Below, piece by piece: positions 20,831-32,552 of a stretch of DNA of 64,000 bases. Below the pieces are notes generated by a model. It saw only the letters and a list, made by a program, of their open reading frames with translations. It had not been told where the DNA came from and did no database searches. Source of the DNA: Macrothele yani (Eukaryota > Arthropoda > Arachnida > Araneae > Macrothelidae); NCBI GenBank assembly GCA_039090855.1, contig CM077006.1, positions 51,593,336 to 51,657,335 on the forward strand. Direction: 5' to 3'. The position numbers were made by a program, and so were the translations under genes. How positions within the stretch are numbered: position 1 is the stretch's first letter; the number at the start of each line of letters is the position of its first letter.

Positions 20831-23800
20831 CAGGGTGTCCACAGAATTATCAAACCTGATTTTCCTGACCAAATATACAAGAAATCCCTAACCTTAAACA
20901 AATAGGTTTATTTGAGTTTTTCAATATATGTGCCATGATAATAAATAAAATTGAATTGGATAAATGAGAAACTTATATTATTTAAAAGTGTTTCCGTTTG
21001 ACGTATAAAATTTCCCAAATAACTGATTCATTTTTTTTTTTTTTTAATCGGCTTCCACCTTCCCCATAGCCGTCCAACTCACACCTTTTTAATTTTAAGT
21101 TTACTCTTTTTTTCATGGTTTTACATTTATTGAAGAAACACTCAAACAAACCCATACACAATATTCAGAACAGTTACTATAAAATTATTACAGTAGGAAC
21201 ACAGTCACTGTTTTTATATTACACACCACTTTTCTTCTTTTCCCAATCTGAAATCTTCGCCTGCAATGCTGCTTCTTCCAACTCTAGTTCCTTCCGTACT
21301 CTTTGTCTTTTTTCCTTCAATTCCTTTATTTCATGATCAATTTTTCTTTTTTCCTTCAGTTTTCTTTCTTCTTCGTTTTGAAGAACACTTTTTTTCTCAA
21401 GATAATCCTGATATCTTCGTCTGGAGGCTCTTACAGAAAGAAGAAGCCTTCTATTGATGGCAATGTGTTCTGCTCCCATATTTTAATGGCATCAAAAACT
21501 GTTCTCTAACAAATCAGGGATTCTTCCAGGAGATTTTCCACAAGAAGAGACTTACTGACAGAAAATCCACCTTCCACAGAAGCATTTCCACGAGACATAA
21601 TGAGACAAATTTTTATTACATCCCAAAGTTTACCGAATTGTTTTTGGTTGTCAAGTAGAGCACTGTAAAATTTGTCTAATCCAATGGAATCCTCATGACG
21701 GTCTAAAAATTCATCAAACTGAGACTTCAAAGCAGATTGAGCTTCTACACACAATGAAGCGTACTGTTTATTAGCTTTTTCAGCACAGTCATCTGAAATC
21801 CTGTTTGCACTAAGTAAAACTTTGAGCACAATTTCCACTCACTCCTTGCCTAGACTCGGCTGCTGCACTGTAATATTTGGGTCCAAACAAGTTACCCCAC
21901 GGACACTCTTTAATATTAGTGGGCTTTTCTCACAAAGTTTTTCAATCATACTGGTCACAAGTTTCCTAAATTCAAAGTTTAAACTCTAATTTCTCCCTTT
22001 CTGAGCACTTCACTTCTTTTAATAGCTTTTTAGCACTAAATCCAATATCAACTTTCTCAATTGAGAGAAGATTTTCACTTTTTGACACATCTAAAGTTAA
22101 CAGTTTTGAGATACTATCAGCTTCACTTAATTTGTCAGGCTTCAAGCTTTGTGCCATCAAATTTTTCATCCGATCCAGGAAATCAGTGTGTAAGAAAGGA
22201 ATTAAAGGTTTTGGGCTCTGGAACCTTCTCAAAAAAGATTCACACTCTGAAGCTATAGTCCTAAATGCAGCCAATTTGCATTTCAACAGTGGACTTTCCA
22301 TGAATTCTGCAAGAAACATGTGCTGTTTGCTGGAAACCGATAATTCTTGAACATATTTCTTGATATGATCATAGACAAGCAATGCCGTAGTCAAACAATT
22401 ATTGGGTATATAAATAAGTTCTGAGGGATTTGAGGTGAACAAAACACGTTGTTGGAGAACAGAAACAATATTTTAATAATAATCGAAGTATGCTCCCTCT
22501 GAAGCTATAACTTTACCCCATCTTTCGGGCAGTGAATGTATGCCCCGAAGGAAGAATTCCGGTTCCTTGGAAGAGATCCAGTTGTCCAGCCATTTTTTGA
22601 TGTCTTCATAAGAACTAAACCATTCTCCAGAAAGTGCTGACTACATCTACCGGAACAAATGGTAATCCAATGGCGCAATATCTGGCGAATATGGCGTATG
22701 GGGTAGAACTTCCCAGTCGGATCCTTCTAAGTACTTTTTCACGGGTCGAGAAACATGTGGTCTTGCGTTGTCATGCTGTAAAACGACTTTGTTGTGTCTA
22801 TTCTCCTATTCCGGCTGTTTTTCTGTGAGAGCTCATTTTAAACGCATTAATTGGGTTCGATACCGATCACCAGTAATAGTTTCTGACGGTTTCAGCAGTT
22901 CATAGTGGATCACACCCTTCTGGTCCCACCAGATACACAGCATTACCTTTGAACCATGGATATTGCGTTTTGGCATTGAAGGACCTGGTTCACCTGGCTT
23001 CGCCCATGCTTTCTGCCGTTTAAGGTTATCGTACCATATCCATTTCTCGTCAGCAGTAATAATACGATGCAAAACACCCTTTCTTTTTTGCCTTTGAAGC
23101 AGCAATTCGCAAATGGTTTTTCGACATTCAAGGTCTCTTTTCCGCAAAGCATGTGGAACCCAATTCCCTTTTTTTTTTGCACCATTCCCATGGCAGCTAA
23201 ACGTTGTGAAATGCATGGTTGACTAACATTTAATGCTGTTGCTAGTTCTTTTTGGGTCTGGCACGGATTCTCGTCGAGTAAAGCTTCCAATTCAGCATCA
23301 GCAATTTTTTTGGGTGGTCCAGAAAGTTCTTTATCACTGACATCGAAATTGTTCCTTTTGAATCGTCTAAACCAATGCTCACATGTTTTTATGGATGGGG
23401 AATGTTCACCATAGATTTCTGACATTAAGTGATAGCTGTCGGCAGCACTTTTTTACAATAAAGTAATACACTAACACTTCCTACAAATGCTGTTTTGTCG
23501 GGACGAAAGTTGCCATTTTCCATCGAGTAAAACAAATACGTCTTCGCACCTCAATCGAACATTGTATACTGACTCTCACAGCTGGCGTCTCGTGCTGCGA
23601 TATCACAGTGTTGGCGCTTAAAATACATGCGAGCAGTAATAAGTATGACACCGAACGGAAATCCCTCAAAACTTATTTATATACCCAATAACATTTTCCA
23701 ACCACCTTACAGTGCAAAATTTCAAAGGGAAATCTTTACATCCAGCAATCATAGTATAATTTGCACGGCAAGCAGGACTATCTTTTAAAAGGTAGTACAA

Positions 23801-25175
23801 GTTACGCAGAAAGTGATGTATATCCCATTTCACTGCTTCAAGTCCAGTTTTCATAGCTCCATTGACCACGCGAAGACCACATACTCCAATGTCAACTAAT
23901 AATTTACCATCTGGATTTTCAGTTCTAAGTTTATCTTTCAGCTTTTGAAGAAAGCTGAGATTAACGTTAGGTCCATCCATTGACACTTGTAGCATGTTAT
24001 CCAAGGGAAGAGGTGCACCTTTAATGAATTTCAATAAAAGGTCATTAGCTTTTGCCCGTCCTAAAAACACACTACTTAAGTATCTAGTGGAAACTTTTTG
24101 CAGATTGACGTCCCAATAACGAACAAACTGATCCATTTGCCCAGGCTGAGCAATTTTGTTTAGTGATTCATCAAAACAAATTACAAAGTCAGTGTTTCAG
24201 ATCGTCCATTAAACACTCTTTGAAATGTGGTGCCAATCCATGGTTTATCACATAAGATGCTTTGCTTTTGCCTAAAGTAAATTTTGAAGATATCACACTG
24301 TCAGGAAACATTGACTGAAATGTTTTGTTAATCTGTGTACAAGAGTTCAGAGACATTCGCTTGGACGACACTTCCATGGCCCATATTATTTCCAACTTTG
24401 TTACATCATCTTTCACTACATAAGCATTAAGGTCACTGGGCTTCACATCATCTTTCACAACATAAGTATTTGAGTCATTAGACTTAATATTTTCTAGAAG
24501 TACTGATCCCACATTTCCTGAGCTTGTTGATGGCAAGAGTTCGTTATTACAAAGAGAGTTCTTTTTCACAGAGAAAGTGAAAGAAGCAAGACTGGGCTGA
24601 GACATTTCAGCACGGATGTTTTTCAAATGATTAGGGCCATTTCCGTGGCCGAAGACTGCTCGACGTCCCATGTTGCTAAGCTTGAAAGCTTTAGAGCACA
24701 CTTTACAAAATGCTGATTCATTGTCGCCGTTCACAACAGCTATCCAACCAGAAAACTCAGGATTTAATTGTTCGTCCAACCATTGTTCATTAAACACACA
24801 ACGCTTTGACATTGCTGCAGTCTTAATTGCCTTTTAACAAGGTATAACTTATATCACACATTTTCTTCTACTCCTTTGACCTAAAACAAAAAGAGAAATG
24901 TTAACAAGTAATGTAATACAACTTACAATAATAGGTAAGAAATACAAGGTTACATTAGTAGGAAGGGGAAGTTACTGACTGTCTGCAACACCAAGTGCAA
25001 GTGTGTTGGGCAATGAGGGCGTCACTCCCCGACAGCGGGTTAAAACTAGTTGCAGTCTAACTGTGATTGAAATTTCCCTGACTTTTTTTTAAATAACACT
25101 GATTTTCCCTGACTTTTACCAACATTTCAGGCATTTTCCTACTTTTCCCTGACTTTCCAGAATGTGGACACCCTG
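20831..25175 (-). mobile_element. hAT element inside a Tc1-like element
   Basis: Ends are perfect 13-base inverted repeats, cagggtgtccaca and tgtggacaccctg. Both outer flanks show gctgtg, perhaps a worn target duplication. On the minus strand the protein starts at 24812 (MSKRCVFNEQWLDEQLNPEF) and has a BED-like zinc finger (CKVCSKAF ... GPNHLKN). The RNase-H-like body follows (QVSMDGPNVNLSFLQ; TVRWLENV). It ends in the hAT dimerisation domain (MSRGNASVEGGFSVSK) and a charged coiled coil near 21230-21430. Lesions are a frameshift near 24185, a mariner at 22402-23688, another frameshift near 21970, an in-frame stop near 21840 and one near 21507. It resembles ZBED/SCAND3-type hAT genes. Confidence 0.9.
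22402..23688 (-). mobile_element. Mariner inserted in the hAT transposase gene
   Basis: Inverted repeats ttgggtatataaataagtt at both ends, TA at 22400-22401 and 23689-23690; 1,287 bp. The transposase begins near 23518 (MATFVPTKQHL) and shows a frameshift at about 23480. HTH motifs include CQTQKELATALNVSQPCISQ. Then come the catalytic block ITADEKWIWYDNLKRQKAW and WWDQKGVIHYELLKP, typical of mauritiana-type mariners. The last third is frame-broken. Either side of the mariner the hAT frame joins directly (TVRWLENV to CLTTALLVYD) if one TA is counted, so the insertion is precise. Confidence 0.93.
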
Positions 25176-25474
25176 CTGTGTGACTTGCCTAGGCTTAGAA
25201 ACACGGCCGTTGGACGCAAGATGACTGGAAATGTGCAGCCTGGTCCGGCGAATCATGGTAACAGCTGTGGTGATTCCAGGTGTGGCGACAACCCCATGGT
25301 GTAATAGATCCTGCATGCCTATAATAAGGGACAGAGTAGACTGGCGGTGGTTCTGTTATGGTGTGGGGTGTTTTCAGCTGACACACATTAGGACCCCTCA
25401 TACATCTGCAGACCTCTCTGACTGGTGGAGGCATGTATCTATCCTTCGAGCTTGTGTGCACCTGTTCATGTCAT
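25176..25474 (+). pseudogene. Tc1-like element, family E, middle part
   Basis: Continues the element broken at 20830: cctaggcttagaaacacggc onwards matches the DNA-binding and first catalytic portions of Tc1 transposases (GSVMVWGVF-like reading of ggttctgttatggtgtgggg at 25350). It is interrupted at 25474 by a SINE. Confidence 0.7.
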
Positions 25475-25699
25475 TTTTTTTTTTTTTTTTTTGATTGGAG
25501 GTTTAACGACCACCGCGAGCAACTCAATGGGCTATAAGCAGTCGCCTGTCCCTAATTTAGGGTCACTGGTTCAAGGGAAGGGGAGAGCCAGTGCCGTAAG
25601 ACAAACACAACATCCATGCCTCATCGGGATTCAAACCCGGACCCCTTTCAGACGAATGATCAGAGGCCATCGCTTAGACCACTGCGCCACAGGGGCGGT
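25475..25699 (-). mobile_element. tRNA-derived SINE, copy 2
   Basis: Target duplication tgttcatgtcat at 25463-25474 and 25700-25711. Minus-strand head has A-box TGGCGCAGTGGTCTAAGCG and B-box GGGTTTGAATCC. The body and tail are as in copy 1, and the poly(A) appears as an 18-T run at 25474-25491. It landed inside the Tc1 family E element. Confidence 0.95.
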
Positions 25700-25711
25700 T
25701 GTTCATGTCAT

Positions 25712-25920
25712 GCAACCAACTCCAACAAGTGCAACCTCTTTCAACATAACAATGTTCCACCACACATGGACCCAGTCACTGATATGGCTAGAGGAACATT
25801 CCATGGAGTTTAGCATCCTGACTTGGCCTTCTCATTAGCTGGATTTAAACACCATCAAACACATCTGGGATGCTGTTCAATGTGCAGTCATTGCCAGGAA
25901 TCCTCCATCACCAAATATCA
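25712..25920 (+). pseudogene. Tc1-like element, family E, 3' part
   Basis: Resumes the transposase after the SINE: FNITMFHHTWTQS near the second catalytic residue, WLEEHSMEFSILTWPSH, then DLNTIKHIWDAV, where the expected catalytic glutamate (PIEHVW) is a lysine. It runs on into the hairpin at 25921. Confidence 0.75.
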
Positions 25921-25996
25921 CAGAATTGTGCGACGTTCTTTAGCAAGCATGGAGTGCACTGTTTCCATGCTTCCTAAAGAACGTCGCACAATTCTG
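25921..25996. repeat. 76-base hairpin with 33-base arms
   Basis: 25921-25953 and 25964-25996 are reverse complements with one mismatch (cagaattgtgcgacgttc against gaacgtcgcacaattctg). The loop is 10 bases. The left arm belongs to the end of the family E transposase (ITELCDVL), so the right arm is an inverted duplication of that coding end. Confidence 0.95.
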
Positions 25997-26243
25997 CTGC
26001 TGTTGTTAGATTACAAAGACCAACGTGGTATTAGAGAGGTATCTCAGTTTTTTGGCACTTCAGTGCACATGGTAATGGTGGGGCCAGACAAACTTTACTA
26101 TAGCATGTCACTCTTAATATCTAACTAAATATGCTAACCTAAACAACTCATTTTCTGTAGACAGTTTCAAGAATGTCATTCTACTGAATGAAACTTGTGT
26201 GCCAGTGGGTGAGTAATACTACCTTAACATCAAGTCAGTACTA

Positions 26244-27085
26244 TTACGTGCTTGAATTAATTCCTGCTGTTTTTTGACACACAAACACCTGTGTGTTGCC
26301 ACAGAACGGTACAGGATAGTCTATTCAAAGTAGTGTCTGTTGGCAGCTATGACCCTTTCCCAACGTTGGGGTAACTAATGGATTCCGCGGTAGAAAAATG
26401 CAGGTTCTTTCGAGGCGAACCATTCATCGAGCCATTTTTGGATATCCGCGACGGAAAGGAAGTGCTGCTCAGAAGTCCCAGGTAAGTGCCTCCAAGAGTT
26501 CCTTCACAGATTTGGCGACATGAGGTCTAGCGTTGTTGCGGAGAAGAATAACCTTGTCATGTGGGATCCAGTTTCCGAGCTTCTGGATAATTCCCATTGC
26601 CTTTAAATGTTTGCTAACCGTTGACTCATCGACCCGCAGTGTTTCAGACAACTCATGGAGCATCTGACATGAATCCTCATCCAATGCGCCATCTTCGAAC
26701 TTTTTCGGCTGCCCAGGGTGCTCTTTGTCCTTCACATCATATCCGTTGGCTTTGAAGCGTCGGAACCACTCTCTGCATGTTGTTTCCGACAGGGCTTGTT
26801 CCCCGTAGGCCTGCACTAGCAAACGATGACTTTCTGCTGCAGATTTCTTGAGATGAAAGCAGAAGAGCAATGCTTCCCGCAAATGCTCCTTTTTTGGTAC
26901 AAAACTTGACATCGTGAATGCGATACAAACTTGTGTTCTGTTCCCTCCGATCGCGTGTCACACACTGCTTCACCCAGACAACGGACGGTAGGTGCGTGCG
27001 CAAGGGAGGTCGCATGTGGCCCGGGTCACAGTGCACCACTGCTGCACTCTATTGGGCAGCAGCGGGAATTAATTCAAGCACTTAA
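26244..27085 (-). mobile_element. Internally deleted mariner with intact ends
   Basis: Inverted repeats ttacgtgcttgaattaattc and its partner at 27060-27085, with TA at 26242-26243 and 27086-27087; 842 bp. The open frame 26469-26912 (147 codons) starts MSSFVPKKEHLREALLF and carries both helix-turn-helix regions up to GNWIPHDK. It then jumps straight to VILLRNNARPHVAKSV, the second catalytic block. The first aspartate region is deleted, yet the frame stays open over the junction. A frame break follows. It is a DNA-binding but catalytically dead form, which could be moved only by an intact relative. Confidence 0.93.
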
Positions 27086-27087
27086 TA

Positions 27088-28476
27088 CTAGTGCTATTTA
27101 AAATAGGCAAGGGATTAAAAAATTTGAAAAAAGTCATACCCTTAGCAGTCTGCTGTACTACAGCATTCGTTCCTTGATCCAAGGCTCTGTCAAATCCTCT
27201 GGTGAAGCACTACCACTTTACTCAGACCATATTTTGTCTGTGCAATTTAGTCTGGTAGCTCATGCTCAGAAGTCACGATGAAGCTATACAGCTCAGAAAT
27301 TTGTGGAAGTTTTCCATTTTTAATTTTTCACCTTCCCCATTTCCCATACGTGCTTTTGGCTGAGATGTCATAGCACAGAGGTGTTTACTCAAGCTTCATT
27401 GGCTCTCTGGCTGCCCTAGGCCATATTTCATTCACCTAATTCATGTGCAAATGACCACTGATCGATTGTGGCAGATGTTCTCTGCCTAGCTAAACATCTG
27501 CCAGGTTAAGTAACCTTTAAAAATTTGTTTCTTCATAACTGTCACTTAGTTTTGGACTTCTATTGTGTGGGTATTCATCCGTTTCAGCCGTGGTGTTTCA
27601 TAATATGTTTTCAGCTCTGGCATTTACCCATTCTCACGCTTTCTCATGTGAGTTACATCATTCGACATCATGGTTTGGTGACAGCTATGGCAAAGCTCTA
27701 TAGCTCAGAAATTTTAGGAACCTAAAGTATTATTGCCAATGCTGTGTGCTGATGCTTATTGTTTCCTAGGGCCATCATAGTGGCTAAGAAGGCCTTGGGT
27801 CAGCCATACATTTTTATATTGCTCACGCATTCATTTTCTTATTCTTTAAGTCTTCCCAGCAGTGTGCGAGTGCCTTGAAAAATGCATGTAGTGGAAATAT
27901 CTTTAAAGCTATAATTTTGGAGATTTACACCTGGTCTGCTCTCTGTTCCTTTGCTCCTATCAAGAATCACTACATGGGGGAGAGAGGGGAATTGGGGAAT
28001 ACAAAAGTTCAAAACGAGTTGTACAGTGAGCTGGGACAGGATAATGCCTACGAAAAAGAAATCAGGGATTACACTAAATGATAAAACAAATAATAAATAT
28101 TTAAAAAATAATAAAATGACAATTAACTTCCAAAACTGGTCACTTACAACCCCAAAAGCAACGTGCCTGAAATTCGAAGGATTTTCACAGCAACATCACC
28201 ACCAACGATCAAAAAAGATGGAACTTCAATGTCCTGGGTGGTGTAACTGATAGCACACTGGAATGGAAATCGAGAGATGCAGGTTCAATTATTGCCTACA
28301 AGTTTTCTGAGGAATGCTACATGGATGAATAATATAGAACTACAAGCAATTTCAGTATTTATAATCGGACTGTGTTGAATAAGCAGTATTCTTTATCTGA
28401 CTGCTATGAATATCCTTCAGGATAATAAGGTGAGCCATTTGGATTCTTATGTTGGAAATAAAAGTTTATAAAGCTA
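27088..28476. other. No recognisable feature
   Basis: About 1.4 kb of intron 3. Short related phrases recur (gaagctatacagctcagaaatt at 27281 and agctctatagctcagaaatttt at 27690), suggesting an old duplication. No coding or element signature recognised. Confidence 0.5.
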
Positions 28477-29145
28477 CTAGGTGAAAGCCCATCAATACTG
28501 ACAGGAAAACATGATATCCAGTACAATTTTTTAAAATTATTTATTTGTTGAATATATGTATTATTTAATAAATAAATAATTAAAAAAAATATGACACCCG
28601 TACATAATGACGAGTACGATGCCCGTCAATAATGACAAGAAAAAATAAGATATCCAGAGCAATTTTTCTTTAATTATTTATTTATAGCAAAAAAGCCTGT
28701 CCTACAATGGGCATAAGACTCAGAACTTGGTAGATCTTTTGGCATTACCTAGGTTGCAGCGTGAGGAGCTTGATCTTCTATTGCTTCCCTGTCTGTCCGT
28801 CTATCTGTCTGCTTGTCCATCTGTTTGTTACATGTTTTGTAAAATCTTGAATCCCTATTTTGTCAACACTTCTTTGTACACAACATTTTTCGTGTACATT
28901 GACTACAAACCCTGTATCAATTTCTCCTGTTCTTTTCCATGAACTATTTTTATCTTGACATCGTCACATCGTTGTACTCTTGACACTGCCACATACAGAT
29001 GACCGTGGCTAAACACCGGTTTAGGCAGATATATTCCGACTTTTTCTAACGCCTGAGGAGTCATATTTGCTAAGCGATGGTATCTCAGTAGCATTCTCTT
29101 TGGACAACAGTCATACTTTTCCGACAGGCACTTTCTCACTCAGCC
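28477..29145 (-). mobile_element. Helitron 3' end with helicase C-terminus
   Basis: Minus-strand protein 28903-29139 reads LRYHRLANMTPQALEKVGIY and PVFSHGHLYVAVSRVQRC, matching the last motif of Helitron Rep/Hel (PIF1-type) helicases. Downstream, the DNA ends CTAG followed by T at 28480-28476. About 7 bases before CTAG there is a 7-bp stem with 4-base loop (cctgtca ... tgatggg). Hairpin plus CTRR before T is the known Helitron 3' terminus. The terminal block is duplicated (next entry). The rest of the protein, including the Rep domain, is missing. Confidence 0.8.
28486..28690. repeat. Duplicated Helitron terminal block
   Basis: 28486-28550 and 28621-28685 are related copies (catcaatactgacagg and cgtcaataatgacaag, both followed by gatatccag). 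A partial third phrase (cccgtacataatgacgag) lies near 28597. The spacing is about 135 bp. Each full copy can form the terminal stem-loop. Confidence 0.8.
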
Positions 29146-29400
29146 TTTCGTTCATTTGCTGCTTCCGTCTGGGCAGTTACTTTCTCAGCAGATTCTTTTT
29201 GTTTAGGAGGCTTATTTTTGATGTTTTAAGACAAATGAACCACAATATAAATTGCTTGTTCATTTGAAGAGAGCCAAAACATAAAAGGCTTCGAGTTATT
29301 TAGGAGCAGCTGCACGAAATAAATTAGAATTTCATCTCCACACGGTGATTGCGTGTGGAATTTTCAAATCAATGAAGTCAGCATCATTTGCTCAAATAGC

Positions 29401-29531
29401 TTATCCTGTTCCAAACCTGAAAGCAGGTGATGCACTTTAAATTTGGAACAGGATAAGCTATTTGTTAGATTTGGAACAGGATAAGTGCTCATTCTTATCC
29501 TGTTCCAAATCTGAAAGCAGGTGATGCACTT
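29401..29531. repeat. Cluster of direct and inverted 19-37-bp repeats
   Basis: A 37-base unit (ttatcctgttccaaacctga ... gatgcactt) occurs at 29401-29437 and 29495-29531. Between them the sequence tttggaacaggataag occurs twice in the opposite sense (29442 and 29469). Several alternative hairpins are possible. Confidence 0.9.
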
Positions 29532-29912
29532 GATCACTGATGATCACTAACACGTGCATCGCATATTGTTGATCACATATTGCTACATTTGTTCAGATGT
29601 CATAAATTTGCTTATTGTGTAAATATTTCTTCTGTGGCATGAAGGAGGGCTCTACCAAATTATATATAAAATTGTTATAAATTTGGGGAGGGGGTCAACA
29701 GGATGTTTTCCTAGGAGTAACATAAAAAGGGTTGGCAAAATACCTTCGAGGGTGGCAGTCAGAAGGGGAGTGATTTAAAAAAAAAAAAATTTGAAGTAGA
29801 AAGAAAACAGTTAAAATTTATAGAAAGAAAACAGTTGTGAATAAGATTTGTAAAACTGCACAGTGGGCTGTGAGGAAAGTGAGTGCAAGTGCATAAAATA
29901 AAAACTGCTCAC

Positions 29913-30012
29913 CTTTGAAGTTTATGATTCTTGAGCATCTGTTCAACACCAGACTCAGTTGCCAAAAAGAGGTAGCCATGAGGTTGAAACTGTATATCTG
30001 GTGGATCTTCAT
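29913..30012 (-). CDS. FOXRED1: FOXRED1 exon 3
   Basis: 100 bases, phase 1 in and phase 2 out. The first two bases complete an aspartate codon, then EDPPDIQFQPHGYLFLATES and GVEQMLKNHKLQ, matching human FOXRED1 APPLDLRFNPSGYLLLASE through the VKVQ stretch. The acceptor is ttttctgtcag; the donor is gtgagc at 29912-29907. The exon lies between long introns of 17.6 and 20.1 kb and has no damage. Confidence 0.94.
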
Positions 30013-30483
30013 CTGACAGAAAATCATCAAAAAAATAAATACATAAAAATAATGACTAAGAAATGCTCTCATCATTCCGAAAAGACCCTTGATAATTACA
30101 TGTCTAAACATAAATCAAGTAAACTTAATCAGCATTTAGAAAATGTTAATTTTATGTAATCAATTAAGAATAATGTAGAAAATTTAAAAGCTATGCAAGG
30201 CTTGTCAAATAATGAAAACAAACCTTTTGCATACACACATGAAAAAACTGAAAAACACCAGCAACAAGAAACAGAACGTTTGCCTTGATTTTGATGTTGC
30301 ATGTAGCACAACAGGAAGTACAAGATGTTTACCCTATGAATATACCCAATGAGATAGAAATAGGTAGACTGCTGTAGAAGACGCCATGTTTAAATGGAAT
30401 TGAACGGCAGTGGCCTTCGCTATGACAGGTGGAAACTGAGAACTGGAAGTCTGAGTAAGATCTGTGCCAATGTGAAACTGAAT

Positions 30484-30607
30484 TTAAAAGAATATAACTA
30501 TATTAGTACCCGAATTTCTTGGCTTAGAATATTAATCAAAGTTTCCAAACTTTGATTAATATTCTACGCCAAGAAATTTGGTTTTCTAGTATAGTTATAC
30601 TATTTTA
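30484..30607. repeat. Near-perfect palindrome, 61-base arms
   Basis: 30484-30544 and 30547-30607 are reverse complements with a two-base centre. The core gaatattaatcaaagttt / aaactttgattaatattc is exact; a few mismatches lie further out. Non-coding and AT-rich, in intron 2, it looks like a small MITE-type palindrome. Confidence 0.92.
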
Positions 30608-32235
30608 AGTGTAATTGGTGTACAGTTTCTTGTTATTAATTAGCAGAACTTAAGGTTAAACATTAAACATTTGCATCAGTTTAACCTAAAAATAAATGCC
30701 TAAAGACATGTGCTATAAGTATGAATCGTACATCACTTAAAATGGAATATGATAACAAGTATTTCCGAGAAAGAAGTTGTGCTTGTATGCAATGCAAAAC
30801 AGTGATGATTCTCAGCACGTCTTTAAAAAGAAACAAAACCAGACATGCCTATAAGAAACCAGACATGCTAGGAATGAAATTGGCCTTGGAATTTTAAAGT
30901 CATTAGTACTTTTGGGTATAACTGTACCACAATTGCAACCTAGAACAACAAAGTTGGCACAGTTTGTCTTTGGCAGTTTTCTGGAACTCACAACATTATG
31001 CCCTCAAATTCAGAAATGACGCTTTTCGAGTTCAATCTTATTTGGAAGCAGAATTCTGGTTCAAGATCCAAAACTTTTGTATCATCTGTATAATTTACAT
31101 GCTTAAATTATAATAACTGATTAAAGTAAAAAAGTTAGTATTTCATAATAGTTTTACAGTACTTATGAAATGCTGAATTGAAATTTCTGCCAAGCTTATC
31201 TACAAATAAGAGATAAATTCACACTATGGATTACATTACACCAAATAACAGAAGGGAACTGAATTTTGATACAGTCCAAGTTTTTCAACTCTTGATACGT
31301 TTCTGCCATTTTTGTCTGCTTCTTTTTTTGTACCCACTGCGGAATGATGTACTCAAAGAAGCCACAATTTGACATATTTTGCAAGATTAAACCGGGTTAG
31401 CGGGGGCCTTGCAATTTTTATGAATAATAATGGGATTATTGTTGCGATTGAAAAGGAAAGCCTAGCTGCAATTACTATCAAGTTCATCTGAGAAAATACT
31501 TTTCACATTTGCTAGAAAACACTGCAGTGGTTTGTAAAGTTCACTACAGCTGTGAAAGTTGCTTAGGTATTGTTTTCACTTGAAATTGTAAGCATTCCCT
31601 AAAACCGTGAATTAAGTCTCTTTCATTACGTTGAAACCTGTTAGATATCTTCCTGATTTCTTCTTCATCATATAGTATATTTCCTTTACCTTTTTTGGCC
31701 AATTATTTGCTATTTAACTCTCTGGAATAGCTTGGCAAAGCAACATCTTATTCTTTACATAATTATATATGACTATTTATATGTTCTTACATGTTACAGT
31801 TATTGCATTATTTTAATTAAGTAATTATTCCAAAACTTTTTGTGTTAACATAGGCACCAGAATGCCGTTTTGGTGAATTCCGCCAGAAATAAAAGCCCTG
31901 GCAATATACAACCTTGAAAGCCCAGATACGGAAAAAGGTCTCACGTTCTTTTGTAACAAAAAACAGAAAAAAAAAATGGTCACAGATTTAGTAATGATCA
32001 CACATTTTCTGGCTATAAGATTTTACATTTAAACATATTTCTTCAAAACAAATGAAAAGAAAAACAAGCAAAATAACTTTGTCTAATGTTCAGTTGCAAA
32101 ATGATATGACATTTATGGTTACATTGAACTGTATTCTTAAGATTTTTAAAATTAAGAAATGAAAGGTTCTCAAAAAATCAGAGATTCCCTATTTTCAATT
32201 CACTCCAGCTAACATATCACTCCAAATAAAACTGC
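30608..32235. other. No recognisable feature
   Basis: AT-rich intron 2 DNA. No long open frame, repeat or element signature seen. Confidence 0.5.
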
Positions 32236-32552
32236 ACATAATACATAGAGATTCAGTACCTCTTTTAGAATTGCTATTACGCACGTTAAAATACGGACAT
32301 GTGATTATGGTGGTGCAGTTAATTGCGACGTTTATTATTGAAAAAATAAAGACTAAAAGAAAGCAAGAGCAATTACTCACATATATTCGTTCAGAGGTCG
32401 TTTTTGTTTGCATGCCATCGTAGTTCCGCAAGTTGTTTGGTCTCAGGTGTCATAAAACGTCATAATTAACCGCACCACCATAATCACATGTCCATATTTT
32501 AACATGCGTAATAGCAATTCTAAAAGAGGTACTGAATCTCTATGTATTATGT
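32236..32552. repeat. Inverted repeat, arms about 97 bp
   Basis: 32236-32333 and 32456-32552 are reverse complements (for example acatgtgattatggtggtgc and gcaccaccataatcacatgt), with about 5-7 differences. The 122-base centre is unrelated. It may be a MITE with long terminal repeats. Non-coding. Confidence 0.92.
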
